Source of the DNA: Chloroflexota bacterium
Lineage (GTDB): Bacteria > Chloroflexota > Limnocylindria > Limnocylindrales > Limnocylindraceae
DNA: 8,120 nucleotides
Reading direction: 5' to 3'
Assembly (NCBI GenBank): GCA_947483025.1
Contig: CANKMK010000020.1
Location: 1 to 8,120 of the forward strand
Of the stretch, positions 5,505 through 8,120 are shown piece after piece. Both the position numbers and the translations under genes were made by a program. The notes beneath the pieces were generated by a model that worked only from the letters and a program-made list of their open reading frames with translations, did no database searches and was not told the origin of the DNA. Numbering within the stretch: position 1 is the stretch's first letter; each line of letters begins with the position of its first letter.

Positions 5505-6755
5505 TTAGCGCGATGCGCTGGGCGCGGCAATTGGCAGGTTCACGTATCCACGGAACTGGAAGCCGGGGCGGCGTACCGCGCCCGGAAGGAGCGTGATCTC
5601 GGGGAGCGCCTCGGCTAACGCACCAAAGAGGAGCTCGAGTTCGAGTCGTGCCAGCGGCGCACCGATGCAGAAGTGAATGCCACCGCCGAATGAGAGGTGC
5701 GATGTCTCGCCGCGCTCAATGCGGAAGGCGTCGGGGTTCTCGTACTTCTCGGGGTCGCGATTCGAGGAGCCGATCATGAGGCCCACCTTTGAGCCGCGCG
5801 GGATCGACACACCACGAACCTCAAACCCGTCGTCGAGTACCCAGCGCTGAAAGAACTGCAGCGGCGGATCCCAGCGCAGGATCTCTTCAATCGCGCTTTT
5901 CATGGGCACTGCTCCAGTGCGCAGCAGCTGCCACTGATCTGGATGCGCAGCAAACGCGGCCACCCCATTGGATGCGGCGTTCACTGACGCCTCGTGGCCA
6001 GCCATCAGGAGCACCATCACCGTGGAGATCACCTGCTCATCGCTCAGGTGTTCGCCATCAACGGTTGCGTCGATGAGGCCAGTGAGCAGGTCGTCGGCTG
6101 GCTGGCGGCGACGGGAGCGAATCAGATCGGCGGTGAATGCTGAGAATTCGCGTACGGCAAGGTTGGCGCGATCCTTTACCGCGTCCGACGGCGATGGCTC
6201 ATACATGGAGACCACGTCGTGAGAGAGAGCAAGGATGCGCATGCGGTCAGGCTCGGGGACGCCGATCAACTCACAGATGATCGTCAGTGAGAGTGGCTCG
6301 GCCAGGTCCTGCACCAAGTCAAGGCTGCCGCGCTCACGGGCGGCGGCGATGCGCTCGCTGATGAGGCGGCTCGCCGGTCCGCGCTGCGCCTCAATGGAGC
6401 GAGGAGTGAAGGCGGTGGTGACGAGGCGACGCAGCTTGGTGTGATCGGGCGGCTCGAGGGCGATCATGTCCCAGCGCTCAAAGGCCTTGAAGTCGGCATA
6501 GCGATCGTCGCGCCACGGCTGCAGGTCGGCGGGGTCGCGAATGAACTCTTCGGCGGTGTAGCGCTGCGAAAAGTCAGAGCCGAGACGCTTATCGCGCCAG
6601 GCGGCGTGCACATCGGCATGGCGGGTGATGAAGTGGATCCCACTCTGCGGCGAGTGCCAGACGGGACCGTGCTCGCGCAGGCGGGCGTACGCGGGGAAGG
6701 GGTCGAGCGCGGTTCCTGGATCGGTAGGGTCGAAGAGAAGCCCTGTGTCCGCCAC
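5505..6755 (-). CDS. Cytochrome P450 (bacterial soluble class)
   Basis: A 416-residue soluble heme monooxygenase; the substrate cannot be read from the sequence. Visible landmarks are the C-helix HTKLR (105-109), the I-helix AGHEASVN (252-259), the K-helix ExxR (E291-R294), the NRDPEKYENPDAF stretch (332-344), and the heme loop FGGGIHFCIG with ligand C363. The I-helix has alanine (A256) where most P450s carry the oxygen-activating threonine, followed by serine. I choose the GTG at 6755, four bases after the upstream stop, giving a start typical of the family (ADTGLLFDPTDP). A TTG at 6788 in the same frame would add 11 residues and overlap the upstream gene by 29 bases without a ribosome binding site. 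There is no N-terminal membrane anchor. Electrons must come from a ferredoxin and reductase outside this window. It sits inside an operon-like row between a nucleoside phosphorylase and isocitrate dehydrogenase. Confidence 0.93.
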   Translation of the reverse strand: MADTGLLFDPTDPGTALDPFPAYARLREHGPVWHSPQSGIHFITRHADVHAAWRDKRLGSDFSQRYTAEEFIRDPADLQPWRDDRYADFKAFERWDMIALEPPDHTKLRRLVTTAFTPRSIEAQRGPASRLISERIAAARERGSLDLVQDLAEPLSLTIICELIGVPEPDRMRILALSHDVVSMYEPSPSDAVKDRANLAVREFSAFTADLIRSRRRQPADDLLTGLIDATVDGEHLSDEQVISTVMVLLMAGHEASVNAASNGVAAFAAHPDQWQLLRTGAVPMKSAIEEILRWDPPLQFFQRWVLDDGFEVRGVSIPRGSKVGLMIGSSNRDPEKYENPDAFRIERGETSHLSFGGGIHFCIGAPLARLELELLFGALAEALPEITLLPGAVRRPGFQFRGYVNLPIAAPSASR

Positions 6756-6759
6756 GCGG

Positions 6760-7545
6760 TTACGCCCCGGCGGCGCGGTCTCGGGCAATCAGCAGGCGCA
6801 GGCCGTGCACGGCAGTGTCGATCACTGGGTCAATCGAGAAGTTCTTCATTGAGGCCTGTGACTCTTCGTGCGTCATAGAGGGGCTCCCGACACAAACCAT
6901 GATCCCACCCGCGCGTGCGCGCAGGGTTGCCGCGACGATAAAGAGGGTTGCCGACTCCATCTCGGAGCTGATTGCGCCGCCCCCAATCCACGCCTTCCAT
7001 CGGCGGGCCAGATCCTCTGAGATCGGCATGCGCTCTGGCTCTACTTCGCCGTAGAACGAATCTTTTGACTGGGCGACGCCGACGCGATGGCGCACGTTGC
7101 GTTCGCGCGCCGCATCGCGCATCGCGAGCACCACATCGAGATCGGCCACGGCGGGGAACTCCATCGGTAGGTAATGGCTGCTCGTTCCCTCGTCACGAAT
7201 GGCGCCGCTGATCACGGCAAGGTCCCCGGTCTGCATCCCTGGCTGCATGCCGCCCGACGTTCCAACCCGAATGAAGGTATCGGCACCGATCGCGTGCAAC
7301 TCTTCGGCAGCGATCGCCGTTGATGGGCAGCCGATCCCCGTGGAGGTGCAGGCGACAGGTACGCCGTCGAGCTCGCCGACCCAGGTGGTGTACTCGCGCT
7401 TCTGTGCCACGAAGCGTGGGTTGTCGAACCGCCGAGCGATTACCTCGACGCGACCAGGGTCGCCAGGTAGCAGCACATACCGCCCAACGGCACCCTTCTT
7501 TAGGCCGAGATGGTGAACGGTGCCGTCTGGCTCAAAGATTGCCAT
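6760..7545 (-). CDS. udp: Uridine phosphorylase family nucleoside phosphorylase
   Basis: A 261-residue member of the PNP/UDP (NP-I) family. It would cleave a nucleoside with phosphate into base and ribose 1-phosphate in the cytosol. Phosphate-site residues match E. coli uridine phosphorylase: G28 and R32 in LPGDPGR, R50 in KREYTT, and R93 and T96 in FIRVGTSGG. The ribose-binding EME is E195-M196-E197. STGIGCPSTAIAAEEL (68-83) and GAIRDEGTS (114-122) are strong family blocks. The E. coli uracil-reading QxR motif has no clean equivalent: the region (166-172) reads GEVEPER, as I recall from many Gram-positive and Chloroflexota-type homologues. Uridine is therefore the best guess, but thymidine, deoxyuridine or another nucleoside is possible. 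The ATG lies six bases after the EcfT stop and the stop lies four bases before the P450 GTG, so all three are probably on one transcript. Confidence 0.88.
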   Translation of the reverse strand: MAIFEPDGTVHHLGLKKGAVGRYVLLPGDPGRVEVIARRFDNPRFVAQKREYTTWVGELDGVPVACTSTGIGCPSTAIAAEELHAIGADTFIRVGTSGGMQPGMQTGDLAVISGAIRDEGTSSHYLPMEFPAVADLDVVLAMRDAARERNVRHRVGVAQSKDSFYGEVEPERMPISEDLARRWKAWIGGGAISSEMESATLFIVAATLRARAGGIMVCVGSPSMTHEESQASMKNFSIDPVIDTAVHGLRLLIARDRAAGA

Positions 7546-7551
7546 CAGAGC

Positions 7552-8120
7552 CTATGAGCTGATCATCGCGCGGATCGCGACGATGATCACACCGAAGAAG
7601 ACCAAGATGCCAAACCCAAACATCAGCATGGCAACAATTGGCGCAAACACAAGCGGTGTCGAGCCACTCTGCCCCCAATTCTGCAGTCCGTAGATCGTGA
7701 GCCCAAGCATCACAACGATTCCCAGCAGGCCAACGAACAGATCAAATGGGCCGCTTGGAACTCGACGATACGATGTTTTCACCCCCTTCGAACCGAAGGC
7801 GCGTGACTCTAGGCTGATCGCCAGCTGCTGAACGCGTTCCACAGCACCCGCAGCGACAGGAACAAACGAAGGAACGATTGAACCGAAGCCGGTGCCCTTC
7901 ATGCCGCGGGATCGCTGTGCAGCAAGCACGAGTTGCACTTCACGCTGGAGCACAGGGACAAGTTGTAGCGTCATTGAGATCATGAAGTTGATCAAATACG
8001 GCACGCGCATCCGCGCAAGTGAAGCGAAGAGATCCGATGGGTGTGTTGAAAGAATCAACCCAAACGCGAGGATTTGGAACGATGCGACACGGAGCATCAG
8101 TGAGATCGCGTGGGAGAGAC
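7552..8120 (-). CDS. ecfT: ECF transporter transmembrane (T) component, 5'-truncated by the window edge
   Basis: This is the C-terminal 188 or so residues of an energy-coupling-factor T subunit, the membrane scaffold linking the ATPases to a vitamin- or nucleobase-binding S component. The frame stays open from the first internal methionine (codon at 8097-8095) to the window end, adding LSHAISL before it. That continuation fits the family pattern of a helix running into LMLRVASF, so the true start is outside. Counting from that methionine, the two coupling-helix signatures are AQRSRG (60-65) and SLESRAFG (95-102), corresponding to the family's two Ala-Arg motifs that contact the ATPases. Hydrophobic segments lie at about 3-17, 33-50, 118-138 and 149-176. 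ATPase and S subunits would be expected upstream, off the right edge. The adjacent nucleoside phosphorylase makes a nucleoside or base cargo conceivable but not shown. Confidence 0.85.
   Translation of the reverse strand, partial: LSHAISLMLRVASFQILAFGLILSTHPSDLFASLARMRVPYLINFMISMTLQLVPVLQREVQLVLAAQRSRGMKGTGFGSIVPSFVPVAAGAVERVQQLAISLESRAFGSKGVKTSYRRVPSGPFDLFVGLLGIVVMLGLTIYGLQNWGQSGSTPLVFAPIVAMLMFGFGILVFFGVIIVAIRAMISS

Overview
The window is a gene-dense, GC-rich (roughly 60 % by eye) piece of bacterial chromosome. It holds ten genes: nine complete, and one running off the right edge. Spacers are short (0 to 49 bases) and there are several overlaps. I see no RNA gene, insertion sequence, CRISPR array, phage gene or long repeat. 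The best taxonomic hint is the isocitrate dehydrogenase, which resembles the long (about 500 residue) Thermus-type enzyme with an extra C-terminal domain. Together with the compact high-GC layout this would fit a Chloroflexota-like or other deep-branching lineage, possibly a streamlined environmental genome. That is inference and low confidence.

Layout. (1) Left block, minus strand, 48-1761: a PcaF/acetyl-CoA acetyltransferase-type thiolase followed by an ErpA-like A-type Fe-S carrier with a strong Shine-Dalgarno sequence. (2) Middle block, plus strand, 1801-2992: a divergently transcribed two-gene unit. It encodes a LolA/LppX-like protein without a signal peptide and a CoxG-like SRPBCC protein. 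(3) Right block, minus strand, 2989-8120: six co-directional genes. In transcription order they are an ECF-transporter transmembrane subunit (EcfT, 5' end outside the window), a uridine phosphorylase-family enzyme, a cytochrome P450, a Thermus-type NADP isocitrate dehydrogenase, a YdcZ-type small membrane protein and an uncharacterised three-helix membrane protein. Gaps inside this block are 6, 4, 18 and 45 bases, then an ATGA overlap, so one long transcript is plausible.

How the genes could work together. Most of the right block reads as housekeeping metabolism: uptake through an ECF transporter, nucleoside cleavage, and a TCA-cycle step giving NADPH and 2-oxoglutarate. A P450 is inserted among these, and its redox partners are not in the window. 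NADPH from the dehydrogenase could indirectly feed the P450, but nothing in the sequence proves it. The most unexplained part is the middle unit. Two small proteins of different folds, both typical of hydrophobic-ligand binding, are encoded in tandem with no recognisable enzyme. I did not find clear evidence of a new defence, mobile or RNA-based system.
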